DNA from: Betaproteobacteria bacterium
GTDB lineage: Bacteria; Pseudomonadota; Gammaproteobacteria; Burkholderiales; Usitatibacteraceae
DNA length: 39,099 nt
NCBI GenBank assembly: GCA_016790625.1
Contig: JAEUNB010000038.1
Span: 1 to 39,099 of the forward strand
Reading direction: 5' to 3'
The notes beneath the pieces are model-generated. The model was not told the origin of the DNA. It did no database searches and was given only the letters and a program-made list of their open reading frames with translations. The translations under genes and the position numbers were made by a program. Below, piece after piece: positions 24,952-33,840 of the stretch; position 1 is the first letter of the stretch, and each line of letters begins with the position of its first letter.

Positions 24952-25884
24952 ATGTCCAAATTTGCCATTGTTTTTGCGGGTCAGGGATCTCAGTCGGTTG
25001 GCATGATGTCGGGTTTCGGCGACATGCCGGTTGTCCAGCGCACATTTGAAGAGGCGGCGGACATCCTCAAGCTGGATCTATGGAAGATGATCGTCGAAGG
25101 GCCTGCGGAAATTCAAAACCAGACCGTCAATACGCAACCCTTGATGCTGGTTGCCGGTGTGGCGACCTATCGTGCCTGGCAGGAAAAGAGCGGCAATTCG
25201 CCCGCATGTTTTGCCGGACATAGTCTTGGTGAATACACGGCGCTGGTAGCCGCAGGGGCATTGAGTTTTGCGGATGCTCTCCCCTTGGTTCGCTATCGGG
25301 CGCAGTCGATGCAGGATGCCGTTCCGGAGGGCACGGGTGGGATCGCGGCGGTATTGGGTCTCGACGTCGAACAGATTCGCACTGTCTGCGCGGATGCGGC
25401 ACAAGGCGAAGTGCTGGAAGCCGTCAACCTCAATTCACCAGGGCAAATCGTTATCGCTGGCCACAAGACGGCCGTAGAACGCGGGATGGCGTTGGCAAAG
25501 GAACGTGGCGCGAAGCGCGCGCTGCTGTTGCCCATGAGCGTACCCTCGCATTGCGCGCTGATGAAGCCCGCGGCTGAGCGTTTGGCTTCCTACCTGAAGA
25601 ATGTGACTTGCAATGTGCCGGCAATACCGGTGGTTCAGAATGCCGACGTTACAGCATTCGATAGCAGCGTCGCCATCAAGAATGCCTTGTTTGAGCAATT
25701 GTTCCGGCCGGTGCGCTGGATCGAAACCATACAAAAAATGGCAGGCGATGGCGTCGGGGCGGTCGTCGAATGCGTGCCCGGCAAAGTGCTGACCGGCCTG
25801 AACAAACGTATTGACGGCAATTTGAATTGCCTCGCGGTAGCCGACACGGCCTCGTTGGTTGCGGCCGTCGAGGCGACCAGGTAA
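24952..25884 (+). CDS. fabD: malonyl-CoA:ACP transacylase
   Basis: Transfers malonyl from CoA to ACP, supplying FabH and FabF. With start ATG 24952 it has 310 residues, close to the family norm, and begins MSKFAIVFAGQGSQ; ATG 24937 would add five residues and overlap fabH. The catalytic Ser91 is in GHSLGEY and His200 in VPSHCALM. GQGSQ at 10-14 forms the oxyanion side. It is preceded by fabH with an eight-base gap and followed by fabG after 21 bases. Confidence 0.97.
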   Translation: MSKFAIVFAGQGSQSVGMMSGFGDMPVVQRTFEEAADILKLDLWKMIVEGPAEIQNQTVNTQPLMLVAGVATYRAWQEKSGNSPACFAGHSLGEYTALVAAGALSFADALPLVRYRAQSMQDAVPEGTGGIAAVLGLDVEQIRTVCADAAQGEVLEAVNLNSPGQIVIAGHKTAVERGMALAKERGAKRALLLPMSVPSHCALMKPAAERLASYLKNVTCNVPAIPVVQNADVTAFDSSVAIKNALFEQLFRPVRWIETIQKMAGDGVGAVVECVPGKVLTGLNKRIDGNLNCLAVADTASLVAAVEATR

Positions 25885-25905
25885 ATCCTCTCGCGGAGCC
25901 AAAAC

Positions 25906-26652
25906 ATGAAAACTTTGGACGGACAAATTGCGTTGGTCACTGGTGCGTCGCGTGGCATTGGTGCGGCAATTCTTCAAGCGCTTGCAAATGCCGGTGCAAA
26001 AGTTATTGGCACGGCGACCACCGATACAGGCGCTGCGGCAATTCAGAAGCAGATAGAGGAGTCATCCTGGTCTGGCGCCGGCATGCAGTTGAATGTCACG
26101 GATGGCGCTCGCTGCGAAGCACTTATTAAGGAAATTGAAGGCAAGTTCGGCACGGTCTCCATTCTGGTCAACAATGCCGGGATTACGCGCGATACGCTGA
26201 TGATGCGGATGAAGGACGAAGACTGGCAGGATGTCATCGACACCGACCTGACATCGGTATTTCGCCTGTCGCGCGCGGTGATCAAGGGAATGATGAAAGC
26301 GCGCGCCGGCCGCATTATCAATATTGGCTCGGTGGTGGGCTTCATGGGCAATCCGGGACAGGTCAACTATGTCGCCGCCAAAGCGGGCATGGTGGGCTTT
26401 ACCAAGGCGCTGGCACGGGAAGTCGGCAGCCGCAATATCACCGTCAACTGCGTTGCCCCAGGGTTCATTGATACCGACATGACAAAGACCTTAGCTGAAG
26501 CGCAAGTTGCCAAATTGGTTGAAAGCATTCCACTGGGTCGCCTGGGACAGCCAAGTGACATTGCCGAAGCGGTGCTTTATCTGGCATCGCCCTGTGCTTC
26601 ATACATTACTGGTAACACCATTCACGTCAATGGCGGCATGTTGATGGAATAG
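25906..26652 (+). CDS. fabG: 3-oxoacyl-ACP reductase
   Basis: NADPH-dependent reductase for the first reduction of each elongation round. It has 248 residues of the classical short-chain dehydrogenase type. The cofactor motif GASRGIG is at 13-19, NNAG at 89-92, and the catalytic Ser142, Tyr155 and Lys159 in SVVGFMGNPGQVNYVAAK. The C-terminus YITGNTIHVNGGMLM is typical of FabG. It is located between fabD and acpP, so the assignment is firm among the many SDR paralogues. Confidence 0.97.
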   Translation: MKTLDGQIALVTGASRGIGAAILQALANAGAKVIGTATTDTGAAAIQKQIEESSWSGAGMQLNVTDGARCEALIKEIEGKFGTVSILVNNAGITRDTLMMRMKDEDWQDVIDTDLTSVFRLSRAVIKGMMKARAGRIINIGSVVGFMGNPGQVNYVAAKAGMVGFTKALAREVGSRNITVNCVAPGFIDTDMTKTLAEAQVAKLVESIPLGRLGQPSDIAEAVLYLASPCASYITGNTIHVNGGMLME

Positions 26653-26738
26653 CAGCAAATGGGCCGGCAGAAATGTTTGTGCCCAATTTGGTAAAATAAG
26701 GCTGTTTAACTTTTCATCCCCGTTGGAGGAAGTAGCAA

Positions 26739-26978
26739 ATGGATAACATCGAAGCGCGCGTCAAGAAGATCGTGGCGGAACAACTCGGCGTGGCCGAGGC
26801 CGACATCAAGAACGACTCCTCGTTCGTCGAAGACTTGGGCGCGGACTCGCTCGACAACGTCGAGCTGGTCATGGCTCTCGAAGAAGAATTCGAAACCGAA
26901 ATTCCCGACGAAGCTGCCGAAAAAATCACCAATGTGCAGCAAGCCGTTGACTACATCAACGCAAATCTCAAGAAGTAA
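26739..26978 (+). CDS. acpP: acyl carrier protein
   Basis: Carrier of growing acyl chains, 79 residues, very acidic. Ser37 in GADSLDNVE is the phosphopantetheine attachment site. A GGAGG Shine-Dalgarno lies at 26725-26729. The 86-bp gap after fabG contains TAAAAT at 26692-26697, a possible -10 for an extra promoter, but no convincing -35 partner was seen. A GC-rich hairpin with a pyrimidine tract follows the stop. Higher expression than its neighbours is expected of acpP. Confidence 0.98.
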   Translation: MDNIEARVKKIVAEQLGVAEADIKNDSSFVEDLGADSLDNVELVMALEEEFETEIPDEAAEKITNVQQAVDYINANLKK

Positions 26979-26992
26979 TTCGCTTCAAGCAT

Positions 26993-27037
26993 GGCCGTCG
27001 GTATTGACCGGCGGCCGTTTCGCTTCCTTCTTTTCTT
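26993..27037 (+). terminator. attenuator-like hairpin between acpP and fabF
   Basis: GGCCGTCGGT (26993-27002) pairs with ACCGGCGGCC (27007-27016) over ten positions, one of them a G-U pair, around the tetraloop ATTG. GTTTCGCTTCCTTCTTTTCTT follows in part as a T- and C-rich run. This is a weak or partial terminator that would yield abundant acpP transcript with read-through into fabF. Confidence 0.5.
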
Positions 27038-27048
27038 TCCCTTAAATC

Positions 27049-28284
27049 ATGTCAAAAAGACGCGTCGTCATTACGGGTCTAGGTATTGTGTCGCCCGTTG
27101 GAAATGGAATCGCCCAGGCTTGGGACAACATCATCAATGGTCGCGGCGGGATCGGTCCGATCACGCGATTCGATGCTTCCGTATTGCCAACAAGGTTTGC
27201 CGGCGAGGTCAAGGATTTCAAGCCTGAAGACTGGATGTCCGCCAAGGAAGTGCGGCGCATGGACACCTTCATTCACTACGGCCTTGCCGCGACCAAGATG
27301 GCGATTGACGACGCCGGACTAGTGGTGACGGAGGAAAACGCCGAGCGCATTGGTGTCAACGTCGGCTCCGGAATCGGCGGATTGCCGATGATTGAAGACA
27401 ATATCCGCGAGATGATCGCAAAAGGCCCGCGGCGTATTTCGCCTTTCTTTGTGCCAGGGTCCATCGTTAATATGGTCGCCGGCATGATCTCGATCCATTT
27501 TGGTCTCAAGGGGCCTAATGTTTCCATGGTGTCGGCGTGTACTACTTCGACACACTGCATCGGTGATGCGGCCCGTTTCATCGAATACGGCGACGCTGAC
27601 GTGATGATTGCCGGTGGCTCCGAGGCAACTGTTTGCTTGTCCGGCATCGGCGGGTTCTGTTCTGTAAAGGCACTATCGGAGCGTAACGATTCGCCAGAAA
27701 CCGCCAGTCGTCCTTTTGACAAGGATCGCGACGGCTTTGTATTGGGCGAGGGCGGTGGCATTCTGGTACTGGAATCACTGGAGCACGCCAAGGCACGCGG
27801 CGCACGCATTTATGGCGAGCTTGCCGGTATCGGCATGAGCGCCGATGCCAACCACATTACCGCGCCGAGCATGGACGGTCCACGTCGCGGCATGCTGGCC
27901 GCGCTGAAGAATGGCCATGTCAATGCAGATGAAGTTCAGTACATCAATGCCCACGGCACTTCCACTCCATTGGGTGACAAGAACGAGACCGATGCCATGA
28001 AAGCGGCATTCGGTGACCATGCGTACAAGATGGTGGTCAATTCGACCAAATCGATGACTGGCCACTTGCTGGGCGCGGCCGGCGGTATCGAAGCGGTGTT
28101 TACCACGCTGGCCGTGCATCACCAGATCTCGCCGCCCACTATCAATATCTTCAATCAGGATCCGGAGTGCGATCTCGATTACTGCGCCAATACCGCACGC
28201 GAGATGAAAATTGACGTGGCGCTGTCCAATTCCTTCGGCTTTGGCGGTACCAACGGCACGCTGGTCATCAAGCGCTTTGCATAA
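27049..28284 (+). CDS. fabF: beta-ketoacyl-ACP synthase II
   Basis: Elongating condensing enzyme of type II fatty-acid synthesis. It has 411 residues. The Cys-His-His triad is complete: Cys164 in VSACTTSTH, His302 in NAHGTSTPLGD and His339 in KSMTGHLLGAAGG. The FabF gatekeeper region GFGGTNGTLV is at the C-terminus. The position after acpP, and the absence of a FabB-type gene, agree with FabF. The next gene is mltG; pabC, which lies between them in E. coli, is missing. Confidence 0.98.
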   Translation: MSKRRVVITGLGIVSPVGNGIAQAWDNIINGRGGIGPITRFDASVLPTRFAGEVKDFKPEDWMSAKEVRRMDTFIHYGLAATKMAIDDAGLVVTEENAERIGVNVGSGIGGLPMIEDNIREMIAKGPRRISPFFVPGSIVNMVAGMISIHFGLKGPNVSMVSACTTSTHCIGDAARFIEYGDADVMIAGGSEATVCLSGIGGFCSVKALSERNDSPETASRPFDKDRDGFVLGEGGGILVLESLEHAKARGARIYGELAGIGMSADANHITAPSMDGPRRGMLAALKNGHVNADEVQYINAHGTSTPLGDKNETDAMKAAFGDHAYKMVVNSTKSMTGHLLGAAGGIEAVFTTLAVHHQISPPTINIFNQDPECDLDYCANTAREMKIDVALSNSFGFGGTNGTLVIKRFA

Positions 28285-28301
28285 CCGCTGACGGGCCGGC
28301 T

Positions 28302-29294
28302 GTGAAGCGCCTGTTGCTATGGTTGATCGTGCTTTCGTTGCTGGCGATATCTGCAGTGGCAGCGTGGCTGTATTCGTTTGCAAATAGCGCATTGCCGCTA
28401 CCGCAAACACCATTTGAGTTTTCGGTTCGCCCGGGCTCCTCACTCAAGGGCGTGTCCCGCCAGCTTGCCGAAACCGGATTGCTGCCGGATTCGCAGACCT
28501 TGTGGCTTGTCGGTCGTTTGACGGATTCAACCGCCATTCAAGCGGGCACCTATCGGTTAGACAAGCCGGCGTCCCCGCTGGAGCTTCTGCAGAAACTCAG
28601 GGACGGCGATGTCGTGCCGATCATGCTGACTTTTGTTGAGGGCATCACCTTCGCCGAGATGCGCCGCCAGTTGGAGAACACCAAAGATATTAAGGTCGTG
28701 TTGAGGGGGCTCAGCGATGCCGAAGTTCTGAGCCGGGTTGGTGCAACCGAGAAACACCCGGAAGGCCTGTTCTTTCCCGATACTTATCGTTTCGCTGCGG
28801 GTATTTCCGATCTGGAATTGCTGAAGAAGAGCTATCAGGCGATGCAGAAGAAACTGGCGGATGCGTGGGCGCAGCGCGATGCCGGCCTGCCGTACACCAG
28901 TCCGTATCAGGCTCTGATTATGGCCTCGATTATCGAGAAGGAGACGGGCCGCGCGGATGAGCGGCCATTGATCGGATCGGTGTTCACCAATCGGCTCAAA
29001 ATTCCGATGCGTTTGCAGACCGATCCCACCGTGATTTACGGCATGGGCAAAGGGTACGACGGCAATATCCGCAAGCGCGATCTTACGACCGACACGCCGT
29101 ACAACACCTACACCCGCGACGGCCTGCCGCCGACGCCCATCGCCATGCCGGGCTGGGGTTCATTGCAGGCTGCAGTAAAGCCGGCACAATCCGACAAGCT
29201 ATACTTTGTCGCACGCGGAGATGGCAGTCACTATTTTTCGCGTTCACTCGACGAGCACAATCGCGCCGTCGCCAAATATCAACTCGGCAGATAG
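28302..29294 (+). CDS. mltG: endolytic murein transglycosylase MltG
   Basis: Inner-membrane enzyme that cuts nascent glycan strands and is thought to end their elongation. It has 330 residues from GTG 28302. A single membrane helix covers about 4-26. A LysM-like region (about 37-100) is followed by the YceG catalytic domain with EGLFFPDTY at 154-162 and the catalytic Glu212 in SIIEKETG. TPYNTY and GLPPTPIAMPG near 265-283 are also family hallmarks. It is 17 bp downstream of fabF and 15 bp upstream of tmk, as in the E. coli yceG-tmk-holB order. Confidence 0.96.
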   Translation: MKRLLLWLIVLSLLAISAVAAWLYSFANSALPLPQTPFEFSVRPGSSLKGVSRQLAETGLLPDSQTLWLVGRLTDSTAIQAGTYRLDKPASPLELLQKLRDGDVVPIMLTFVEGITFAEMRRQLENTKDIKVVLRGLSDAEVLSRVGATEKHPEGLFFPDTYRFAAGISDLELLKKSYQAMQKKLADAWAQRDAGLPYTSPYQALIMASIIEKETGRADERPLIGSVFTNRLKIPMRLQTDPTVIYGMGKGYDGNIRKRDLTTDTPYNTYTRDGLPPTPIAMPGWGSLQAAVKPAQSDKLYFVARGDGSHYFSRSLDEHNRAVAKYQLGR

Positions 29295-29309
29295 CCGGCA
29301 AGACTCCGG

Positions 29310-29918
29310 ATGCGCGGCAAATTCATCACGCTGGAAGGGATAGACGGTGCAGGCAAGTCTTCGCACCTGACGTTTATCGCAGAGCGAATCAAGCAGCGCG
29401 GATACGAGGTCTTCACCACCCGCGAACCCGGCGGTGCGCCTTTGTCGGAAAAGCTCCGCACCATGCTGTTGCACGAAAAAATGCAACCAGACACCGAGGT
29501 GCTGCTGATGTTCGCCGCAAGACGCGAGCAGTTGCTGGAAACCATTCAGCCGGCATTGGAGCGCGGCACCTGGGTAATCTGCGATCGCTACACCGATTCC
29601 ACTTACGCATATCAATGCGGTGGCCGCGGGTTGCCCGAGGGGCGGGTTCAGGTGCTGGAGCAGTGGGTGCACGGACATTTGCAACCCGATCTGACTTTCC
29701 TGTTCGATGCACCCCTGACAGTTGCGCGTGAGCGGCTGGAAAAGGGCACGGCGAATCCGGATAAGTTTGAGCGCGAGCAAAGCGAATTTTTTGCCAAAGT
29801 GCGCGACGCCTACCTGCGGCGCGCCGGGCAATATCCGCAACGCATCAAAGTGGTCGACTCCTCGCGAACATTGCAGGCCATTCAAGCGGACCTCGCTTCG
29901 TACCTAGACGCATTGTGA
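29310..29918 (+). CDS. tmk: thymidylate kinase
   Basis: Phosphorylates dTMP to dTDP for DNA synthesis. It has 202 residues. The P-loop GIDGAGKSS is at 10-18, the DRY motif Asp92-Arg93-Tyr94 in CDRYTDSTYAYQ, and the TREPGG dTMP-binding motif at 37-42. The LID region near 140-160 (ERLEKGTANPDKFERE) has few arginines in the usual place, and the P-loop has GAGKS rather than an Arg, as in the E. coli-type arrangement. The 3' end overlaps the holB start by four bases (GTGA). Confidence 0.97.
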   Translation: MRGKFITLEGIDGAGKSSHLTFIAERIKQRGYEVFTTREPGGAPLSEKLRTMLLHEKMQPDTEVLLMFAARREQLLETIQPALERGTWVICDRYTDSTYAYQCGGRGLPEGRVQVLEQWVHGHLQPDLTFLFDAPLTVARERLEKGTANPDKFEREQSEFFAKVRDAYLRRAGQYPQRIKVVDSSRTLQAIQADLASYLDAL

Positions 29919-30928
29919 GCATCGATATTCTTCCCTGGCATACAGAAACGCTGCGCGAACTGCTGTCGCGCCGGGAACGTTTGCCGCACGCCTTGCTGAT
30001 ATACGGCCGCCAAGGAATTGGCAAAGTTGAATTCGCGCGTGCGCTCGCGCAATCGCTGCTTTGCGAGGCGCCGGACCAGGGGGTGGCCTGCGGCCAATGC
30101 CCGGCCTGTCACTGGTTTAGCGAACACAACCATCCTGACTTTCGCGAGCTCGTTCCTGAGGCGCTGGCTGAGGAAGACACTGATGGAGAGGAAATTGCCG
30201 ATCCCGATGCCAAGGAAAAAAAGAAAAGCCGCGAAATCAAGATCGAGCAGGTACGCAATATTGCGGACTTCATGACCTTGTCCACGCATCGCGATGGCTT
30301 TCGCGTGCTGCTGGTGCATCCGGCAGAGACCATGAATTTGGCTGCGGCGAACGCGCTGCTGAAAACCCTGGAAGAGCCACCACCAAGAACAGCCATCCTG
30401 CTGGTGACCGACAGTATTGGAAGACTGCTGGCGACGATCAAAAGCCGCTGTCAGCGCATCCTGGTTCCTGCACCAGATGAATCGACGGCGCTGGCTTGGC
30501 TGACGGCGCAGGGAGCGGCCGACGTCGAGGTGGCGCTTGCCGCGGCTGGCGGTGCACCTCTGGATGCCATTGCCTTTGCCGATGCCGAGTATCAGTCCCA
30601 GCGTCGTCAGTTCGTGCAGACATTGGCAGATACCAATGCCGACTATCTGGCCACCGCACAAGCATTTGAAAAAGCGGATTTGGTCAACGTTGTTACCTGG
30701 CTGCAAACATGGGTGAGCGACCTCGCGCTGTCTCGCCTGACTGGTCAAGTACGTCACCATCGCGACCAGAAAGCGGCCTTATCCCGTCTGGCAACGCGGC
30801 TCAGCTTGCCTGCCCTGTTCCGTTACGAATCGCAACTACGTCAGGCACGCCGCAGCATTCATCACCCGCTGAACGCAAGACTTTTGCTGGAACAGTTGCT
30901 AATATCGTATGCGCAGGCCATACGTTAG
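29915..30928 (+). CDS. holB: DNA polymerase III delta' subunit
   Basis: Clamp-loader subunit of the replicative polymerase. It has 337 residues from GTG 29915, coupled to tmk. The N-terminal AAA+ domain has a modified P-loop GRQGIGKVEFA at 31-41. A zinc module with four cysteines (50, 59, 62, 65, in ACGQCPAC) is typical. LLKTLEEPP near 149-157 carries the clamp-loader SRC-region context and SRC-like KSRCQRI follows near 175. The acidic/lysine insert around 85-110 is longer than usual. The C-terminal domain matches clamp-loader collar length. Confidence 0.95.
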   Translation: MSIDILPWHTETLRELLSRRERLPHALLIYGRQGIGKVEFARALAQSLLCEAPDQGVACGQCPACHWFSEHNHPDFRELVPEALAEEDTDGEEIADPDAKEKKKSREIKIEQVRNIADFMTLSTHRDGFRVLLVHPAETMNLAAANALLKTLEEPPPRTAILLVTDSIGRLLATIKSRCQRILVPAPDESTALAWLTAQGAADVEVALAAAGGAPLDAIAFADAEYQSQRRQFVQTLADTNADYLATAQAFEKADLVNVVTWLQTWVSDLALSRLTGQVRHHRDQKAALSRLATRLSLPALFRYESQLRQARRSIHHPLNARLLLEQLLISYAQAIR

Positions 30929-30948
30929 GTCACGCGCAAAATTACGTC

Positions 30949-31329
30949 ATGAGCACTAATACCGTCGCCCCCGCTACCGTTACTCCGATCCGCCGCCCGG
31001 ACGTCATCTCCCTCAATCTGAAGGGGAAGAGCTCTTTGTATGCGGCGTGGATGCCGTTTCTGAAGGGGGGCGGGCTGTTTATGGAGTCACGACGACCGCA
31101 TAAATTAGGCGATGAAATCCTGCTGGTACTCACCTTTCTGGATGAGTCGACCAAGATTCCATTGGCAGGCACGGTGGCTTGGCTGAATCCGCCGCATGCG
31201 CAGGGCAATCGCCCGCAAGGCGTCGGCATTCGCCTGCCGGATACAGAAGCCGGTAAAGAGCTGAAGAAAAAAATCGAAGGCATTCTGGCGCCGGTCGCCA
31301 AATCCGACCGGCCCACGCACACGCTGTAG
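30949..31329 (+). CDS. pilZ: type IV pilus PilZ-domain protein
   Basis: A 126-residue PilZ-domain protein. ATG 30949 was chosen because the longer frame from 30709 overlaps holB and its head is out-of-frame holB sequence. The domain is recognisable from ISLNLKGKSSLYAAWMPF through GGGLFMES, KLGDEILLVLTFLDE and GTVAWLNPP to GVGIRLP. It lacks the RxxxR and D/NxSxxG cyclic-di-GMP motifs, as in the pilus-assembly PilZ that works with PilB and FimX. Its place after holB is conserved in betaproteobacteria and pseudomonads. No other pilus gene is in the window. Confidence 0.9.
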   Translation: MSTNTVAPATVTPIRRPDVISLNLKGKSSLYAAWMPFLKGGGLFMESRRPHKLGDEILLVLTFLDESTKIPLAGTVAWLNPPHAQGNRPQGVGIRLPDTEAGKELKKKIEGILAPVAKSDRPTHTL

Positions 31330-31341
31330 CGGGTTACAGCC

Positions 31342-31944
31342 CTAGCCGCGATTTTCCTTCGCGACGCGATCCAGCCATTTGGCATTGTCCGGTGTTTCGG
31401 ACACGCGCAATTTTTCAATCAGCCGATCCAGGTCGCTATCGACGTTCAATGCGTTGCGATGCATCTCGCGCAGGAATCGCTCATCACGGGCGTGATCGAG
31501 GAAGCCGATCAGGTGGTCGAAGAAGCCCGCGACATTCAGTAGTCCCACCGGTTTGAGGTGGTAACTCAGTTGTAGCCAGGTCAGTGCTTCAAACAGCTCA
31601 TCCAGGGTGCCGTAACCCCCTGGCAGTGCGATGAAACCATCGGCCAGTTCGGTCATCAACGCCTTGCGCTGATGCATGTCGGCGACCACGTGCATTTCGG
31701 TAAGGCCCTTGTGCCCCACTTCCTTTTCCATCAGCAGGGTCGGGATCACGCCGATCACCTGGCCGCCGGCCGCAAGGCAGGCATCGGCAGCAATGCCCAT
31801 CAGGCCGACGCTTCCGCCACCGAATACCAGCTTGATTTTCTGGCGTGCCAGCGTTTCGCCGAAGTGACGGGCAGCCTGCTGATAGGCCGGATTGGTACCG
31901 GGACTGGAGCCGCAGTACAGACACAACGCATCGATTTTTCGCAT
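31342..31944 (-). CDS. LOG-family nucleotide phosphoribohydrolase
   Basis: A 200-residue protein of the lysine-decarboxylase-like/LOG family. Members cleave nucleoside 5'-monophosphates (in plants, cytokinin ribotides) to base and ribose 5-phosphate. GGGSVGLMG at 42-50 and PGGYGTLDELFE at 108-119 are the family motifs; the Arg and Lys before them (MHQRKALM, about 90-97) complete the usual active site. Despite old labels it is not a lysine decarboxylase. It lies convergent to pilZ with only 12 bp between and 37 bp downstream of the GST gene, perhaps the same transcript. Confidence 0.93.
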   Translation of the reverse strand: MRKIDALCLYCGSSPGTNPAYQQAARHFGETLARQKIKLVFGGGSVGLMGIAADACLAAGGQVIGVIPTLLMEKEVGHKGLTEMHVVADMHQRKALMTELADGFIALPGGYGTLDELFEALTWLQLSYHLKPVGLLNVAGFFDHLIGFLDHARDERFLREMHRNALNVDSDLDRLIEKLRVSETPDNAKWLDRVAKENRG

Positions 31945-31981
31945 GCCCGCATTATAACTTCGTGGGATTGCCGGCTTGATC

Positions 31982-32608
31982 TCAAGGCAATTCCAGCACG
32001 CCTCCGCGTGCGGTGGCGGCCATAAATGCGGGGCGCTGCTTCATGGCGTCAAGCCATGCCCATAGCCTGGGGCGGCTTGCGTTGAGTCCGCCGCGAGCCG
32101 CCGATGCCAGCACCGGAAAACTCATTTGCACATCGGCAGCGGAAAATCTCTCGCCCGCAAAATAAGTCGATCTGGCCATCGCGTCTTCCATGTAGTCGAG
32201 TTGCGTGGAGATTTGCGCATTGACGCGATCCAGCACCGGTTGTGGTGCCTGCACGGCGCGTGTCAGGTAGAGCTTCAGTACCAGCAGCGGCATGGCGCTG
32301 CCTTCGGCGAAATGCATCCAGTGCAGGTAGCGGATATGTTCGGCGGTTCCTGCAGCCGGTGTAAAGCGACCACCCCCATATTTGCCGGCCAGATACTCCA
32401 GGATCGCTCCAGACTCGGCCAGCACCAGATCGCCATCCTCGATTACCGGCGATTTGCCCAAAGGGTGAATTGCCTTCAATGACGGCGGTGCCAGCATGGT
32501 CGCCGTGTCCCGCTGGTAGGCGACGATTTCGTAAGGCTGGCCCAGTTCCTCCAGCATCCACAAGATGCGATGGGAGCGGGAATTGTTGAGGTGATGGACT
32601 TGGATCAT
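31982..32608 (-). CDS. glutathione S-transferase family protein
   Basis: A 208-residue soluble GST. Start ATG 32608 was chosen, preceded on its strand by CGGGAGCTCTC; an in-frame start at 32662 would add 18 residues with no similarity. The N-terminal thioredoxin-like domain has NSRSHRILWMLEELG with the family Ser near 10-12, the cis-Pro loop KSPVIEDGDLVL, and the glutathione-binding ESGAILEYL. The all-helical second domain follows (FSAADVQMSFPV). The substrate is unknown. Divergent from tatD across 128 bp. Confidence 0.93.
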   Translation of the reverse strand: MIQVHHLNNSRSHRILWMLEELGQPYEIVAYQRDTATMLAPPSLKAIHPLGKSPVIEDGDLVLAESGAILEYLAGKYGGGRFTPAAGTAEHIRYLHWMHFAEGSAMPLLVLKLYLTRAVQAPQPVLDRVNAQISTQLDYMEDAMARSTYFAGERFSAADVQMSFPVLASAARGGLNASRPRLWAWLDAMKQRPAFMAATARGGVLELP

Positions 32609-32736
32609 GAGAGCTCCCGAGGTGATTGTTGTTGACCGAGTGGGCGGCGAGCATGCGTTCATAAGTGTACGTAGCCAATCACGGGCCTGGATTTTGTAGG
32701 CGCAGGACGACGCGGTAAGCCTGCGATAATGTCGCC

Positions 32737-33513
32737 ATGTTTATCGACTCCCACTGCCACCTCGATTTTCCCGAACTCGCCGCCGATCGCGAAGGCGTTC
32801 TTTCGCTGATGCGCGAAAACCGCGTGACGCATGCGCTGACCATTTCCACCACGCTGAAAACTTTTCCTGCGGTGCGAGCGGTGGCCGAAGCCAATGACAA
32901 CATGTGGTGCTCCGCTGGCGTGCATCCCGACGAGCAGGTCGACGACCACGAAGTCAGCTTGGATGAATTGCTGGCGATGGCCGATCACCCGAAAGTGGTG
33001 GCGATCGGCGAAACCGGGCTCGACTACTATCGCCTGCCGGAGCCGCTTGACTGGCAGCGAGAGCGATTTCGTATTCATATCCTTGCCGCGAAGCAGACCG
33101 GCAAGCCACTCGTGATCCACACCCGCAATGCGTCGGCCGATACGCTGCGATTGATGCGGGAAGAAGGCGCTGCGGACGTCGGCGGGGTTATGCACTGCTT
33201 CACCGAATCGCAGGAAGTCGCCGATGCGGCGCTGGCGATGAATTTTTACATCTCGCTGTCCGGCATCGTCACCTTCAAAAGCGCGAAGGATTTGAAAGAA
33301 GTGGCGAAGCAGGTGCCACTGGATCGGCTGCTGATCGAAACCGACTCCCCGTACCTCGCACCGACGCCGTTCCGTGGCAAGATGAACCAACCCGGTTACG
33401 TGCGTTACGTTGCTGAGCATATCGCGGAGCTTCGCGGCATCCCGGTCGAAGAGGTGGCGAGCGCAACCACCGCCAATTTTTTCAAACTGTTCAAACACGC
33501 CAAGCCAACATGA
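32737..33513 (+). CDS. tatD: TatD-family metal-dependent hydrolase
   Basis: A 258-residue TIM-barrel nuclease or D-aminoacyl-tRNA-deacylase type hydrolase. Metal ligands of the family are present: His7 and His9 in SHCHLD, Glu92 in IGETGLDYY, His128, His153 in HCFTES, and Asp203 in IETDSPYLAP. The position after holB and pilZ corresponds to E. coli ycfH, the TatD paralogue near holB, so ycfH-type is the better precise name. In this window two minus-strand genes separate it from pilZ. The stop overlaps the ABM gene (ATGA). Confidence 0.93.
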   Translation: MFIDSHCHLDFPELAADREGVLSLMRENRVTHALTISTTLKTFPAVRAVAEANDNMWCSAGVHPDEQVDDHEVSLDELLAMADHPKVVAIGETGLDYYRLPEPLDWQRERFRIHILAAKQTGKPLVIHTRNASADTLRLMREEGAADVGGVMHCFTESQEVADAALAMNFYISLSGIVTFKSAKDLKEVAKQVPLDRLLIETDSPYLAPTPFRGKMNQPGYVRYVAEHIAELRGIPVEEVASATTANFFKLFKHAKPT

Positions 33514-33824
33514 AGGCCATGCCCGGTTTTGCGGTGATTTATCGCTGGCGGCTGAAGCCCGGCAAAGAGGAACAGTTCATCGACGCATGGGTGCGCATTA
33601 CCCAGCTTTACGTTGAGCATCGCGGCGGATTGGGTTCGCGCTTGCACAAGGGGCCGGATGGCATTTGGTATGCCTACGCGCAGTGGGCCAGCGCCGATGC
33701 GCGCACGGCGGCGTTTGCCGGACCTTCCCTGGATGCCGATGCCGGATCTCGCATGCGCGATGCGATTGCCGAGTCGTTTGACGAAATCGTATTGCGGCCG
33801 GTGGCAGACTTGCTGCAGCACTGA
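33510..33824 (+). CDS. ABM-domain (antibiotic biosynthesis monooxygenase-like) protein
   Basis: A 104-residue single-domain protein of the dimeric alpha/beta-barrel superfamily. FAVIYRWRLKPGKEEQFIDAW is the characteristic first strand and helix region (only in part quoted here), and GIWYAYAQWAS the later strand. Such proteins include quinol monooxygenases and heme-degrading enzymes, but many have no known substrate, and the catalytic residues cannot be named from this sequence. The start overlaps the tatD stop by four bases. A 66-bp palindrome lies 16 bases after its stop. Confidence 0.8.
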   Translation: MKAMPGFAVIYRWRLKPGKEEQFIDAWVRITQLYVEHRGGLGSRLHKGPDGIWYAYAQWASADARTAAFAGPSLDADAGSRMRDAIAESFDEIVLRPVADLLQH

Positions 33825-33840
33825 GTGCTATCGCTATATC

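Noticed and set aside
29882-30760. Minus-strand frame of 292 codons opposite holB
   Set aside because: It overlaps holB entirely, and holB has its zinc cysteines, AAA+ motifs and operon position.
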